Source of the DNA: a bacterium
Lineage (GTDB): Bacteria > Oederibacteriota > CAKKQC01
Length of the DNA: 64,000 nt
Direction: 5' to 3'
NCBI GenBank assembly: GCA_919901855.1
Contig: CAKKQC010000006.1
Span: forward strand, 279,896-343,895
Shown: piece after piece, positions 25,734 through 34,399 of the stretch
Numbering within the stretch: position 1 is the stretch's first letter
How the letters are laid out: each line of letters starts with the position of its first letter
Made by a program: the position numbers and the translations under genes
The notes under the pieces: generated by a model
Seen by the model: only the letters and a program-made list of their open reading frames with translations
What the model was told of the DNA's origin: nothing
Database searches by the model: none

Positions 25734-25983
25734 GCCCGCCGCTTAAGGGAACATTCGAGATGCCACGGAGGAGCTGCTAGGGGGATCGCTGGTCGCCCTT
25801 TGGCATTCGGACCAACCGCGGGACGTTATTCCGGCGTCCGCCTCGACCATCGTCACGCGCCTACTGGCCGGACGCAGCATGGTAGGCCGATAACCGCGAC
25901 CCGGGCACCGATCCGGGCAGTTAGCCCCGCTGGGAGTTCGCGAAGCGGCAGGTGTTGGTTCCAGCTTGGTGAAAGAGGGGGGC
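25734..25983. other. Intergenic region before fur, no gene seen
   Basis: 250 bases separate the nucleotidyltransferase from the fur promoter. A short open frame (25800-26003) has no SD and no family features, and its composition looks like read-through of GC-rich DNA. A weak stem (CCCGG with 8-base loop, around 25907-25919) is the only structure seen. A small RNA is possible but unsupported. Confidence 0.4.
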
Positions 25984-26012
25984 TTGACATGCGTCGGCCT
26001 TAATGGTATTGA
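25984..26012 (+). promoter_or_regulatory. fur promoter
   Basis: TTGACA (25984-25989), 17 bp, TATTGA (26007-26012), then 8 bp to the ATG at 26021. The -35 is perfect and the -10 weak. The -10 is covered by the Fur box. There is no SD, consistent with a leaderless transcript. Confidence 0.65.
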
Positions 26013-26018
26013 TTATCA
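26004..26018. promoter_or_regulatory. Fur box (7-1-7)
   Basis: TGGTATT-G-ATTATCA matches the 7-1-7 Fur consensus TGATAAT-n-ATTATCA at 12 of 14 positions, with the right half perfect. It overlaps the -10 and ends 2 bp before the fur ATG, the expected place for autorepression by Fe-Fur. Confidence 0.75.
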
Positions 26019-26020
26019 GT

Positions 26021-26464
26021 ATGAAGAAGAAGGTGCTTCTCGATAAGGCCGGGGCGGCGCTGGCGCATCACCTCAAAGACCGGATGCTCCGCCACACCAA
26101 ACAGCGAGACCTCATCCTCGACGCCTTCATGTCGGCCCGGAACCACATGACGGCGGACGAACTGTTCGAGATCGTGAGGCGCCGGGACCCCGAGATCGGC
26201 TACGCGACCGTGTGCCGGAACCTGCACCTGTTCTGCGAATGCGGGCTGGCGGACGAAATCAAGGTCGGCAGGCAAAGGACCAGGTTCGAGCAGAAAGTCG
26301 GGCATGAACACCACGACCACCTCATCTGCATCAAGTGCGGCCGGTTCATCGAGGTCCGTGACGAGAGGCTGGAAAAGCTGCAGGAAGGGCTGGCCTCCGC
26401 CAACGGGTTCACGCCGCTTCGCCACAAACTCGAGATCTACGGGATATGCAACAAGTGCCACTGA
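26021..26464 (+). CDS. fur: Fur-family metalloregulator
   Basis: A 147-residue repressor with an N-terminal winged helix (KQRDLILDAF; DEIVRR-like region followed by EIGYATVCRNLHLF) and a C-terminal metal-binding dimer domain with HEHHDHLICIKCG. A last CNKCH supplies the structural zinc cysteines. The residue pattern and the box type in its own promoter suit an iron-sensing Fur rather than Zur or PerR. An in-frame ATG at 26003 is rejected because it lies in the Fur box. The gene leads an apparent operon with an outer-membrane protein and a cytochrome lipoprotein. Confidence 0.93.
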   Translation: MKKKVLLDKAGAALAHHLKDRMLRHTKQRDLILDAFMSARNHMTADELFEIVRRRDPEIGYATVCRNLHLFCECGLADEIKVGRQRTRFEQKVGHEHHDHLICIKCGRFIEVRDERLEKLQEGLASANGFTPLRHKLEIYGICNKCH

Positions 26465-26538
26465 TTGTTACGGGCATGCCCTCGGAGTGCCAACGGATTG
26501 TCCACGGGGACGGAATGACCAGAGCAAGGAGGGAAGAC

Positions 26539-27372
26539 ATGAAGATGAGAGGGACGGAGCGGAATCGTCGGATCGCGGTAACCAGCATGACAGCGCTAAT
26601 GGCCATCGTGGCGGCGTTCACGGCGGGCGGCGCGCGGGCGAACGCCAGGCCGTTCGCCTACGGGTACGACAGCGGGACGCTGCCGGCGGGGCAGCACGAG
26701 TTCGAGCTCTGGACGACATGGCGGGTCGGCCGGAACGACGTCTATTCCCGGTTCGACCACCGGATCGAGTACGAGGCCGGCGTCACCGACACCCTCCAGA
26801 CGGCCCTGTACCTCAACTGGAGCAAGGCGAGCGCGCGCGATCCGCTGACCGGCTCCCTCGTGTCGGAAACCTCGTTCGGCGGCATCTCCAACGAGTGGAA
26901 GTGGAAGCTGTCCGATCCCGCCGCGGACCCGGTGGGATTCGCGGCCTACGCCGAACTCACGGCCGATACCGACGAGGCCGAGGTCGAGCTAAAGGCGATC
27001 GTGGACAAGCGGATCGGCGGGATGATCCTGGCGTACAACGCGACGGTGGAGCCCGAGTTCGAGTACGACGCCGGGGAGATCGAGGCGGAGAACGTGAACG
27101 TCGAGCACAACCTCGGGCTCTCGGTCCAGGTGTCTCCCGGGTTCTCCTGCGGGGTCGAGGTCTTCGAGCACTCGGCCTACACCGACGGGAAGCCCCGGTT
27201 CGCGGCGCTGTTCGCGGGACCGGTCCTGCATGTGGCATCGGGGCGGTTCTGGCTCACGGCGACCACGCTGATCCAGCTCCCCGCCCTGAAGCCGTCGGTG
27301 TCCGGTCAGCGGTTCGTGCTGGACGAGCACGAGAAGGTGAAGGCCCGGATCCTGGTCTCCCTGCCCTTGTGA
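26539..27372 (+). CDS. Putative outer-membrane beta-barrel protein in the fur operon
   Basis: A 277-residue protein with a signal peptide (hydrophobic SMTALMAIVAAFTAGGARA, mature start near NARPF). The remainder is alternating, aromatic-rich beta-strand such as HEFELWTTWRVGRNDVYSRF and HRIEYEAGVTDTLQTALYL, typical of outer-membrane barrels. I do not recognise a specific family. The ATG at 26539 has a strong SD (AAGGAGGG), which decides it over upstream in-frame starts. The position after fur suggests iron-linked expression, perhaps in metal uptake or export. The stop overlaps the next GTG. Confidence 0.7.
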   Translation: MKMRGTERNRRIAVTSMTALMAIVAAFTAGGARANARPFAYGYDSGTLPAGQHEFELWTTWRVGRNDVYSRFDHRIEYEAGVTDTLQTALYLNWSKASARDPLTGSLVSETSFGGISNEWKWKLSDPAADPVGFAAYAELTADTDEAEVELKAIVDKRIGGMILAYNATVEPEFEYDAGEIEAENVNVEHNLGLSVQVSPGFSCGVEVFEHSAYTDGKPRFAALFAGPVLHVASGRFWLTATTLIQLPALKPSVSGQRFVLDEHEKVKARILVSLPL

Positions 27373-27704
27373 GACGGGCCGGCCCGGCGGGGCGGACGGT
27401 GGTCCTGCTCGCCCTGTCAGGCTGGCTCGCGGCCTGCGCCGGGAGCATTCCGCGTCCCGCCGCCGACCAGGCGGTACGCGCGGCCGGGCGGTCGCCCGGG
27501 GTCACGTTGGAATCGTTGAGCCGCGGCAGGGCCCTCTACGTGGCGAAATGCTCGGGTTGTCATGCGCTCGAGGCGCCCGCGGCCCATCCGGAGGCGTTCT
27601 GGGCGGAGCATGTGCCGGCTATGGCCGACCGGGCCAGGCTGTCGGGGGATGAACCCGCGCTCATTCTCAGGTACCTCGAAGCCGTCCGGCCGCAGAGCCG
27701 GTAG
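27369..27704 (+). CDS. Small c-type cytochrome lipoprotein
   Basis: A 111-residue precursor with a lipoprotein signal (LSGWLAACAG, lipobox Cys) and one haem site CSGCH, preceded by LESLSRGRALYVAKCSGCHAL, as in mono-haem cytochromes c. It is probably anchored in the outer or inner membrane, facing the periplasm. The GTG overlaps the stop of the barrel protein. Together with fur and the barrel, it may be an iron- or redox-related membrane system. Confidence 0.8.
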   Translation: MRRAGPAGRTVVLLALSGWLAACAGSIPRPAADQAVRAAGRSPGVTLESLSRGRALYVAKCSGCHALEAPAAHPEAFWAEHVPAMADRARLSGDEPALILRYLEAVRPQSR

Positions 27705-27762
27705 GACGGGACCGGGGATTTTCGGGTACCATGTCGCGTATGCGACAAGAGCGGAACAACCC

Positions 27763-29265
27763 ATGAAGCGCTGGTCCGAGATTCGTACCCACCACGGGAT
27801 GGAGAAGCTGTTCGTGGACGGCGCCCCGTTCCTCGCGATCGGGATCCAGTACTGGTTCGACCGGTGCAACCGGATCAGGGATTTCGACTACCTGTTCGCG
27901 CACACCGTGCGGATGGGGCTCAACACCGTCTTTTTCCCGATCCGCTGGGCGGCCATGGAGGCGGTCGAGGGGCGGTTCGACTTCAAGCCGCTCGACCACG
28001 CCCTGCGCCGGTGCCGCAGCCACGGGCTGCGGATGTCCCTGCTCTGGTTCGGGAGCAACCAGGGGTCGTTCAACCGGCCCGTGCCCGGCTGGGTCCGGGA
28101 CGACCGGGCCCGGTTCCCGCGGGTCGTGGACGGGGAAGGCAAGGAAAGGGACACGTTGTGCCCGTCCAATCCCCGGCTGCTCGCCGCCGAGAAACGCGCG
28201 TTCGATGCCCTGCTCCGGCACATCGCCGCCGTGGACGGTAAGCGGCACACGATCATCCTCATGCAGATCGAGAACGAGCCGTGCCTCGCCATGCGCGAGA
28301 CGCGCAAGGGCAGCTTCGAGGAACTTGACGAGTGGATCCTGCGGTGCCACTGCCCGGTCTGCGGCGCGATCCACGCGCGGTCGGGGGTCAGCGACTGGGA
28401 GTCCGGCGTCCGCGCGCTCGGCGGACACATCAACGCACTCCTCGCCGACCAAAAGCGCCTCTTCCCGGTGCCCGCGTACACGAACTGGGCGCTGAGCCTG
28501 CCGTTCGCGCCGCGCCCGGGAAACGACGTCGAGCTCTACCGCCAGATCGCGCCGCGCCTCGACTTCGTGGCGCCGGACTTCTACGGCATGACGCCCGGCG
28601 ACCTGGCGTGGACGATGCGGACCTTCCGCCTGGCCGGGCACCTGCCCTTCATGGCGGAGGCGCCGACCGAGGTCGTGGGCGAGACCGACAAGGTTCTGTA
28701 CCTCTGCGTCCTCGACCATGGCGCGCAAGGATACGATCCGTGGGCCATCGACCACTCGTTCGGGTGGCGCGCGTGCCGCGACCAGGCCTTCGAGAAGCCC
28801 CCGGTCAGCCGGGATGGGACGTGGTCCGACGTGGCCGTCAGGTACGGCCGGGCGGCGCGCTCGCTCACCTCCGCCATGCGCCAGATCGCGCACGCGACCG
28901 GGTCGGCCGAGATCCGGCACTATATCTCGCACGCGGCGCCTCAGCGGCTCGAGGACCGGCTTTGGGGGCTCTTCTGGAGGTGGGAGAACGGGCGGGATGG
29001 TAAGTGGGTGATCGTGCGCACCGGGCGTGACGATCTCACGATTACGGGGATGGACTGCGTCGTCTCGGCCTATCCCGTGGATCCCCGCCGCACGTTGACC
29101 GTCGAGGCGGGACGGTGGAAGGAGAACCGCTGGATCCGGTCAGGGACGGTCCCGGTCCGGACGCTGGAGGCCCGGCGCCGGCCCGATCCCATGCCCGTCC
29201 ATGGGTTCGACCTCGCGGACGGCCGCGCCTTCCGGCTCAGGCTCGCGCGGTCCCAGGGCAGGTGA
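27763..29265 (+). CDS. Clan GH-A beta-galactosidase-like glycosidase (GH35/GH42-like)
   Basis: A 500-residue TIM-barrel glycosidase. It opens with KLFVDGAPFLAIGIQYWF and NTVFFPIRWAAMEAVEGRFD, as in GH35/DUF5597-type and GH42 beta-galactosidases. The acid/base Glu is in MQIENEPC and the probable nucleophile Glu in PFMAEAPTEV. A CxxC pair (RCHCPVCG) in the middle resembles the metal site of some GH42 enzymes. There is no signal peptide and no clear SD. The stop overlaps the next glycosidase GTG. Exact family assignment needs profile comparison. Confidence 0.75.
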   Translation: MKRWSEIRTHHGMEKLFVDGAPFLAIGIQYWFDRCNRIRDFDYLFAHTVRMGLNTVFFPIRWAAMEAVEGRFDFKPLDHALRRCRSHGLRMSLLWFGSNQGSFNRPVPGWVRDDRARFPRVVDGEGKERDTLCPSNPRLLAAEKRAFDALLRHIAAVDGKRHTIILMQIENEPCLAMRETRKGSFEELDEWILRCHCPVCGAIHARSGVSDWESGVRALGGHINALLADQKRLFPVPAYTNWALSLPFAPRPGNDVELYRQIAPRLDFVAPDFYGMTPGDLAWTMRTFRLAGHLPFMAEAPTEVVGETDKVLYLCVLDHGAQGYDPWAIDHSFGWRACRDQAFEKPPVSRDGTWSDVAVRYGRAARSLTSAMRQIAHATGSAEIRHYISHAAPQRLEDRLWGLFWRWENGRDGKWVIVRTGRDDLTITGMDCVVSAYPVDPRRTLTVEAGRWKENRWIRSGTVPVRTLEARRRPDPMPVHGFDLADGRAFRLRLARSQGR

Positions 29266-30752
29266 TCGGCCTCCTCGTCGCCGCCATAGTCGCCGCCTCC
29301 GAGCCCCTGGAAATCGTGATCGACTCCGCTCGCGTCCGCGCACCCGTGAACGTCCGCGGGCTCGGGATCAACCTCGACTACCTCGTCGACGACGATTCCA
29401 ATCGTCCAGTGGGGTCGCGCCCGCTGACCGCCGCGCTCGCGGAGATTGGCGTCCGGGTTCTCCGCTATCCCGGCGGCGACAAGTCGGACTCGTACCTCTG
29501 GTCGGTGCCGCCCTACGACCGGGCGGTCCCCGCGCTCACGGTTGCGGGCGACTGGGACTGGCCGGCGATGGACCACACGCTCCTGATGCCGGATCGCCGG
29601 ACCTGGAAGACCCACCCCCTCGACTTCGACGCGTTCATGCGGGTCGCGCGCGCCGCGGGGGTGGAGGCGACGATCGTCGTCGCCGTCGACACGGGGTTCC
29701 AGGCTGCGGACGCCCACCACGAGGCGGTCCCCATGGACATGCTGATCCGCACGGCCGCGGAATGGGTCCGGTACGCCAAGGCCAGCGGGTTTCCCGTCCG
29801 GTGCTGGGAAGTCGGGAACGAGAGCTTCTTCCACGTGGGCGCACGGCGATACGCGGACACGCTCGTCGAGTTCGCGAAGGCGATGAAGGCCGCGGACCCG
29901 GACGCCCGGATCGGGGCCGTCGGAGTCTACGGGGAGGACGTTGGGCGTGAGGATGGGAAGGCGGGGTGCCAGGACCCCTGGAACCGGGTCGTCCTCGAGA
30001 CCGCGGGGGAGTACCTGGACTACCTCATCGTCCACGACTACCCGAACTGGGGGTGGAAGTCCTACGCGGGCTACCTGGACCGGGACCCCGACTTCACCCG
30101 CGGGATCCGGAAGACGCGGGACGCGATTCTGAAATGGGCCCCCGCGGTCCCGCGGACGGGGCCGTTGTCGAATCCGACGACGGATTCGACACCCAGGAAG
30201 AGGATTCGGGTCGCGCTGACCGAGTACGGGGCGATCGACTACGAGAAGGGGAGCTGGGCGAACGTGAGCGATCTCGGGCACGCGCTCCTCCTGACGAACA
30301 TGATCGGCCAGTACCTGGCGGAACCCGCCCTGGACTTCGCGACGATGTGGAATACCCGGTGGGCGAAGCTGGAAACGCCCGCCGCCGTCCATGACGCTCT
30401 AGCGCCGGACAACGCGCTGACGCCGACGGGGCTGGCGCTCGCGGTCTGGTCGAAGTGCCTGGGCGAAGAGATGCTCGACGTCGTGGACGGCCGCCTGCTC
30501 AAGGTATTCGCCACCCGCACGCCGGCGACGGGCGTCCTGCGGATCGTGCTGATCAACAAGGCGGAGGCTGCGCGTCAGCTTCCCATCATCATCAAGGGCG
30601 CCGTCAGGGCGGCGGGTGAGCGGTGGGAGCTCTCAGGGACCGGGCCCGGCGACCTCCACCCCGCGTGGAGGAAGACCGGGCCCGTGTCGATCGAGGGCGG
30701 CCGGGTCCTCCTGGACCTGCCGCCGGTCTCGCTGACCGCGATCCTTCTCTAG
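29262..30752 (+). CDS. Clan GH-A glycosidase, GH51-type alpha-L-arabinofuranosidase-like, exported
   Basis: A 496-residue protein beginning with a short signal-like segment (VIGLLVAAIVAAS). The barrel contains RYPGGDKSDSYLW, the acid/base Glu187 in CWEVGNESFF and the nucleophile Glu321 in LTEYGAI, arranged as in GH51. A C-terminal beta-sandwich follows (LRIVLINKAEAARQLPI). The likely substrate is an arabinofuranoside in plant cell-wall polymer. GTG overlaps the previous stop by 4 bp. The convergent transporter gene begins 4 bp before its own stop. Confidence 0.78.
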   Translation: MIGLLVAAIVAASEPLEIVIDSARVRAPVNVRGLGINLDYLVDDDSNRPVGSRPLTAALAEIGVRVLRYPGGDKSDSYLWSVPPYDRAVPALTVAGDWDWPAMDHTLLMPDRRTWKTHPLDFDAFMRVARAAGVEATIVVAVDTGFQAADAHHEAVPMDMLIRTAAEWVRYAKASGFPVRCWEVGNESFFHVGARRYADTLVEFAKAMKAADPDARIGAVGVYGEDVGREDGKAGCQDPWNRVVLETAGEYLDYLIVHDYPNWGWKSYAGYLDRDPDFTRGIRKTRDAILKWAPAVPRTGPLSNPTTDSTPRKRIRVALTEYGAIDYEKGSWANVSDLGHALLLTNMIGQYLAEPALDFATMWNTRWAKLETPAAVHDALAPDNALTPTGLALAVWSKCLGEEMLDVVDGRLLKVFATRTPATGVLRIVLINKAEAARQLPIIIKGAVRAAGERWELSGTGPGDLHPAWRKTGPVSIEGGRVLLDLPPVSLTAILL

Positions 30753-32035
30753 CGCTTCCTCGCCGCGCTTCCGGTCGCGGCGGCGACCTCGGCCACCGAG
30801 GCCTCGCGGAACCAGACCCAGTGTGCGACGGCGCACAGGGACGTGATCAGCGTGGGCACGAGGAACACCCCGCGCCAGTCGATCGCGCCCCCGGGGGTGG
30901 CGTAGTTGAAGAGCCAGCCGAAGAAGTCCTGGGAGACGACGGCGCCGCCGGCGACGGTGTAGAAGTCCTGGACCTTGCCGCAGAAGAGCGAGCCGATGAA
31001 CATGCCGAGTCCGTAGGTCGCGAACGTGATCAGGCCCTGCGCGGAGCCCCGGATGTCCTTGGGCGCGACGCGATCCAGATACATGAACGCGACGATGAAG
31101 TAGAAGGCGAATCCGAACCCGTGGAGGCCCAGCGAGGCGATGATGAGCCAGAGCGGCTCCTGGAACACGAAGATCAGGTAGCGCAGGGGCCACGCGATCA
31201 GCCCGATCAGGAGGCACACGCGGATGCCGAGCACGGGGAGCAGGAGCGGCAGTCCGATCGCGAGGACTCCGATCTCGAAGCCCTGGGAGACCGTCTTCAC
31301 CGCGGGGATGTGCGCCTCCGTGACCCCGGCGAACTTCAGGAACGGGGCCGAGAGCTGGTAGAAGAACTGGAACTCGGTCGTGGCGACCATGCACAGGAGC
31401 AGGAAGAACGCCATCTTCGGGTTCCGGAACATCTTGAGCGCCTCGAGGAAGGCGTACGGATTCCCGGTGGCCCGGCTCGGAGGGGTGTTAGGCAGGAGGA
31501 AGCAGAAGAGCCCGAGCGCGAGCGAGCACGCGGCGGCGAGGGCCAGCGAATCGATGTGGCCCGGGAGGTGCAGAAGGTCCGGGTGGACCCGCCACGCGGT
31601 CAGGGTCAGTCCCGCCACGATCCAGCCGATGGTGCCCATCGTCCGGATGATGGGGAAGTCCCGGTCGGAGTTCCGGAGGTGGATGAAGCAGATAGAGTTC
31701 GTGAATGCCATCGTGGGCGCGAACAGGATCGACCAGATGAGCATGTGAACCATCATCGGCGGGAAGGTCGTCTGGGCCGACATCAGCCAGAGGAAGACGG
31801 CGCCCAGCAGGTGCGCGATGCCGAGGAAGATCTGGGTCGGCATCCACCGGTCCACGAACTGGCCGCCGATCAGGGGCGCGATCATACAGCCGAGCGGCAG
31901 GGCGCCGTAGAGCCAGCCCACCTGCATCCCCGTGAACCCGAAATGCGCGACGTCCTGGGTCAGGATCGGGGTCCACGCTCCCCAGATCGCGTATTCGAGG
32001 AACATCATGATTCCCAACTGGATACTCACGAGCAT
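30749..32035 (-). CDS. MFS transporter, nucleoside:H+ symporter (NupG-like) family
   Basis: A 428-residue, 12-helix permease. MFLEYAIWGAWTPIL at the N-terminus and FPIIRTMGTIGWIVAGL after helix 4 are typical of the nucleoside/H+ symporter group. Many environmental members next to sugar genes probably carry sugars or sugar derivatives rather than nucleosides. A strong SD (GGGAGGTG) precedes the ATG, and a TACACT -10 lies at 32075-32070. It is divergent from the trans-sulfuration gene and convergent with the GH51-like gene, overlapping it by 4 bp. Confidence 0.88.
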   Translation of the reverse strand: MLVSIQLGIMMFLEYAIWGAWTPILTQDVAHFGFTGMQVGWLYGALPLGCMIAPLIGGQFVDRWMPTQIFLGIAHLLGAVFLWLMSAQTTFPPMMVHMLIWSILFAPTMAFTNSICFIHLRNSDRDFPIIRTMGTIGWIVAGLTLTAWRVHPDLLHLPGHIDSLALAAACSLALGLFCFLLPNTPPSRATGNPYAFLEALKMFRNPKMAFFLLLCMVATTEFQFFYQLSAPFLKFAGVTEAHIPAVKTVSQGFEIGVLAIGLPLLLPVLGIRVCLLIGLIAWPLRYLIFVFQEPLWLIIASLGLHGFGFAFYFIVAFMYLDRVAPKDIRGSAQGLITFATYGLGMFIGSLFCGKVQDFYTVAGGAVVSQDFFGWLFNYATPGGAIDWRGVFLVPTLITSLCAVAHWVWFREASVAEVAAATGSAARKR

Positions 32036-32123
32036 CGGTGCACCTCCCGAGGCGTTGTCGATCCCCGACAGTGTAACGCATTGGGCAGGGGGCCGGCTCT
32101 TTGCCTGTTACCATATAACGGCG

Positions 32124-33245
32124 ATGGAGATGAAAGCGGAAGATTACGCGGGTTACGGATTCGGCACGCGGGCGGTCCACGCGGGGCGGAACCCCGACCT
32201 GTCCTCGGTGCCGATCACGATGGCGGTCACTGGCGAGTACGGCTACGCCCGGGACGGCAATCCCACGATCGACGCCATGGAGGCCGCCGTCGCGAGCCTC
32301 GAGGGGGCGAGCCACGGGGTGGCCTTCGCCTGCGGCATGTCCGCGATCACGCAGACCTTCTATGCCCTGCTCAGGAGCGGAGACCGGGTCGTCTGCGACG
32401 CGTCGGTCTACGGCCTCACTAGGTCGTTCCTCGAAAAGGGGCTGGCGAAGTTCGGGGTGAGCTGCGATGTCGCGGACTTCAGGGACCCGGACGCGCTTTC
32501 GGCCGTGCTGTCGGACAGAGCCGGGCCCCCCGCGAAGCTCGTCTACTGCGAGCCGCTGTCGAACCCCGGCCTCCACGTCGTGGACCTCAAGTGGACGGCC
32601 CAGCTCGTGCACGCGGCGGGGGGGCGCCTGATCGTGGACTCCACGTTCCTGTCTCCCTCGCTACTCCGTCCGCTCGAGCTCGGCGCCGACTACGTCATCC
32701 ACGCGGCGCCGAAGTACCTGTGCGGCCACGGGGACGCGCTCGGCGGAATCGTGCTCGCGGATTCGTTCGCGCTCGTGGAGCCGGTCATGGAGGAGCGGCA
32801 CCTGACCGGGGGGCCGATCAGCCCGTTCAACGCGTGGCTCATCCTCCGCGGGCTCGTGACCATGCCGCTCCGGATGCGCCGCCACTGCGAGAACGCGATG
32901 CGGATAGCGGAATTCCTGGCAACCCACCCGGCCGTCACGGACGTCCGGTATCCGGGGCTGGCGTCCGACCCGGGTCACGGGATCGCCAAGGCGCAGTGGG
33001 CGGGATTCGGCGGGCTCGCGGGGTTCACCCTCAAGGGGGGGAAGCCGGCGCTGGACGCCTTCCGGTCGTCGGTCAAGCTCTGCAAGCCCTGGTTCAGCCT
33101 CGGGGACTCCGAGACCCTGCTTCTGTGCCAGGATGCCGATCCTGCCCGGGGGGTTCCGGAGGGGCGGATCCGGGTCTCGGCCGGGCTCGAGGACCCGGAG
33201 GACATCATCGCGGACCTCGACGGAGCCTTGCGCCGGGCCCAATAG
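32124..33245 (+). CDS. Cys/Met-metabolism PLP enzyme (cystathionine gamma-synthase/lyase family)
   Basis: A 373-residue fold-type I PLP enzyme. It has GTRAVHAGRNPD at the N-terminus, GYARDGNPT, the phosphate-binding AFACGMSA, the Asp in IVDSTFLSP, and the PLP lysine in HAAPKYLCGHGDALGG (near residue 197), where the usual motif is SxTKYxxGH. C-terminal RVSAGLEDPEDII is intact. Cystathionine gamma-synthase, lyase and methionine gamma-lyase cannot be separated by eye. A second ATG at 32130 fits the -10 box (TATAAC at 32114) better if the transcript is leaderless. Confidence 0.9.
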   Translation: MEMKAEDYAGYGFGTRAVHAGRNPDLSSVPITMAVTGEYGYARDGNPTIDAMEAAVASLEGASHGVAFACGMSAITQTFYALLRSGDRVVCDASVYGLTRSFLEKGLAKFGVSCDVADFRDPDALSAVLSDRAGPPAKLVYCEPLSNPGLHVVDLKWTAQLVHAAGGRLIVDSTFLSPSLLRPLELGADYVIHAAPKYLCGHGDALGGIVLADSFALVEPVMEERHLTGGPISPFNAWLILRGLVTMPLRMRRHCENAMRIAEFLATHPAVTDVRYPGLASDPGHGIAKAQWAGFGGLAGFTLKGGKPALDAFRSSVKLCKPWFSLGDSETLLLCQDADPARGVPEGRIRVSAGLEDPEDIIADLDGALRRAQ

Positions 33246-33294
33246 TCACGGTCCCCCTTGCGTTGGGGCTATGATGAAGGCGGAGGGTAAGACG

Positions 33295-34356
33295 ATGGCG
33301 AGAGACGGAATGGAAGAGCTGGCGCGGCTCGGGCAAAGCGTCTGGCTGGACAACATCAACCGGTCGCTCATCGCCTCGGGACGGCTTCGCGCGCTCGTGA
33401 GCCAGGGCCTCCGCGGCCTCACCTCCAATCCCTCCATCTTCGACGCGGCGGTCGCGTCCGGGAAGGATTACGATTCCCTGATCGCGTCGCTCAAGGGCAA
33501 GACCGCCTTCGAGGTCTACGATGCTCTCTCGATTCGGGACATCCGGGACGCCGCGGACGCGTTCTCCGCCGTGCACCGGTCGTCGAACGGGCTCGACGGC
33601 TACGTCAGCCTCGAGATCGATCCGCGGCTCGCGCGGGACACGTCGGGTACGGTGGCGGAGGGGCTTCGCCTCGTGGCCGCCGTGGGCCGGCCGAACCTGA
33701 TGGTCAAGGTCCCCGCGACGGACGAGGGCTTCCCCGCGATCGAGCGGCTGATCGCGCAGGGGATCAACGTCAACGTCACGCTCATCTTCTCGCTCGAGCA
33801 GTACGAGCGTTGCGCCCGCGCTTACCTCGACGGCGTCAAGAAGTGCTCGCGCGACCCGCGGAGCGTGCGGTCGGTCGCGAGCGTTTTCGTGAGCCGGATC
33901 GACACGGCCGCGGACCCGCTGCTGGCCGCGCACCCGGAGCTCAAGGGGACCGCCGCGATCGCGAACTCCGCCGTCATCTACGCCCGGTACCGGGAGCTGT
34001 TCTTCGGGACCGGGTGGGGCGAGCTCGCGCGGGGCACGAACCCCCAGCGCGTGCTCTGGGGGTCGACGGGGACCAAGGACCCCGCGTACCCGGATACGAA
34101 GTACGTGGCCGGACTGGCGGCCAAGGACACGATCAACACGATTCCCGAGAAGACCCTCCAGGCATTCCTCGACCACGGCGTGGCGGTGGCGGCGCTCGGG
34201 CCGGATGCGACGGAGGCCAGGGCGGCGCTGGCGAAGATCGCGGCCGCCGGGGTGGACATCGACGCGATCACGGCCAAGCTCCTCGCGGACGGCGTCGCGG
34301 CATTCGTGAAATCCTTCGAGCACCTGCTCGCCACGATCGAGGCGAAGGCGCAGTAG
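33295..34356 (+). CDS. tal: Transaldolase
   Basis: A 353-residue pentose-phosphate enzyme that transfers dihydroxyacetone units from sedoheptulose-7-phosphate. It has QSVWLDNINRSLI and GLTSNPSIF near the N-terminus, the Schiff-base Lys138 in NLMVKVPATDEG, and GINVNVTLIFS. This is the long actinobacterial/plant-type subfamily. The ATG at 33295 has an SD (GGAGGG) and follows a TATGAT -10 at 33270, so upstream ATGs at 33271/33274 within that box are disfavoured. Confidence 0.95.
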   Translation: MARDGMEELARLGQSVWLDNINRSLIASGRLRALVSQGLRGLTSNPSIFDAAVASGKDYDSLIASLKGKTAFEVYDALSIRDIRDAADAFSAVHRSSNGLDGYVSLEIDPRLARDTSGTVAEGLRLVAAVGRPNLMVKVPATDEGFPAIERLIAQGINVNVTLIFSLEQYERCARAYLDGVKKCSRDPRSVRSVASVFVSRIDTAADPLLAAHPELKGTAAIANSAVIYARYRELFFGTGWGELARGTNPQRVLWGSTGTKDPAYPDTKYVAGLAAKDTINTIPEKTLQAFLDHGVAVAALGPDATEARAALAKIAAAGVDIDAITAKLLADGVAAFVKSFEHLLATIEAKAQ

Positions 34357-34364
34357 CCCGAAGG

Positions 34365-34393
34365 TTGACCCCGGCTCCCAGCCGGGGCATACT
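34365..34393 (+). promoter_or_regulatory. Promoter of the YghZ-like aldo/keto reductase, hairpin in spacer
   Basis: TTGACC (34365-34370), 17 bp, CATACT (34388-34393), then 6 bp to the ATG at 34400. A perfect 8-bp inverted repeat (CCCCGGCT / AGCCGGGG, loop CCC, 34369-34387) spans the end of the -35 and the whole spacer. It could be the transaldolase terminator or an operator, or both. Confidence 0.7.
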
Positions 34394-34399
34394 GGCCGC

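Noticed and set aside
25800-26003. 67-codon open frame before fur
   Set aside because: No SD, no recognisable domain, and composition typical of random GC-rich frames.
26003-26020. Alternative fur start at ATG 26003
   Set aside because: It lies before and within the Fur box and -10 region, and would add residues absent from Fur proteins.
32070-32119. A shared operator in the NupG/trans-sulfuration divergent region
   Set aside because: I see -10-like boxes on both strands (TACACT minus, TATAAC plus) but no convincing palindrome or -35 boxes.
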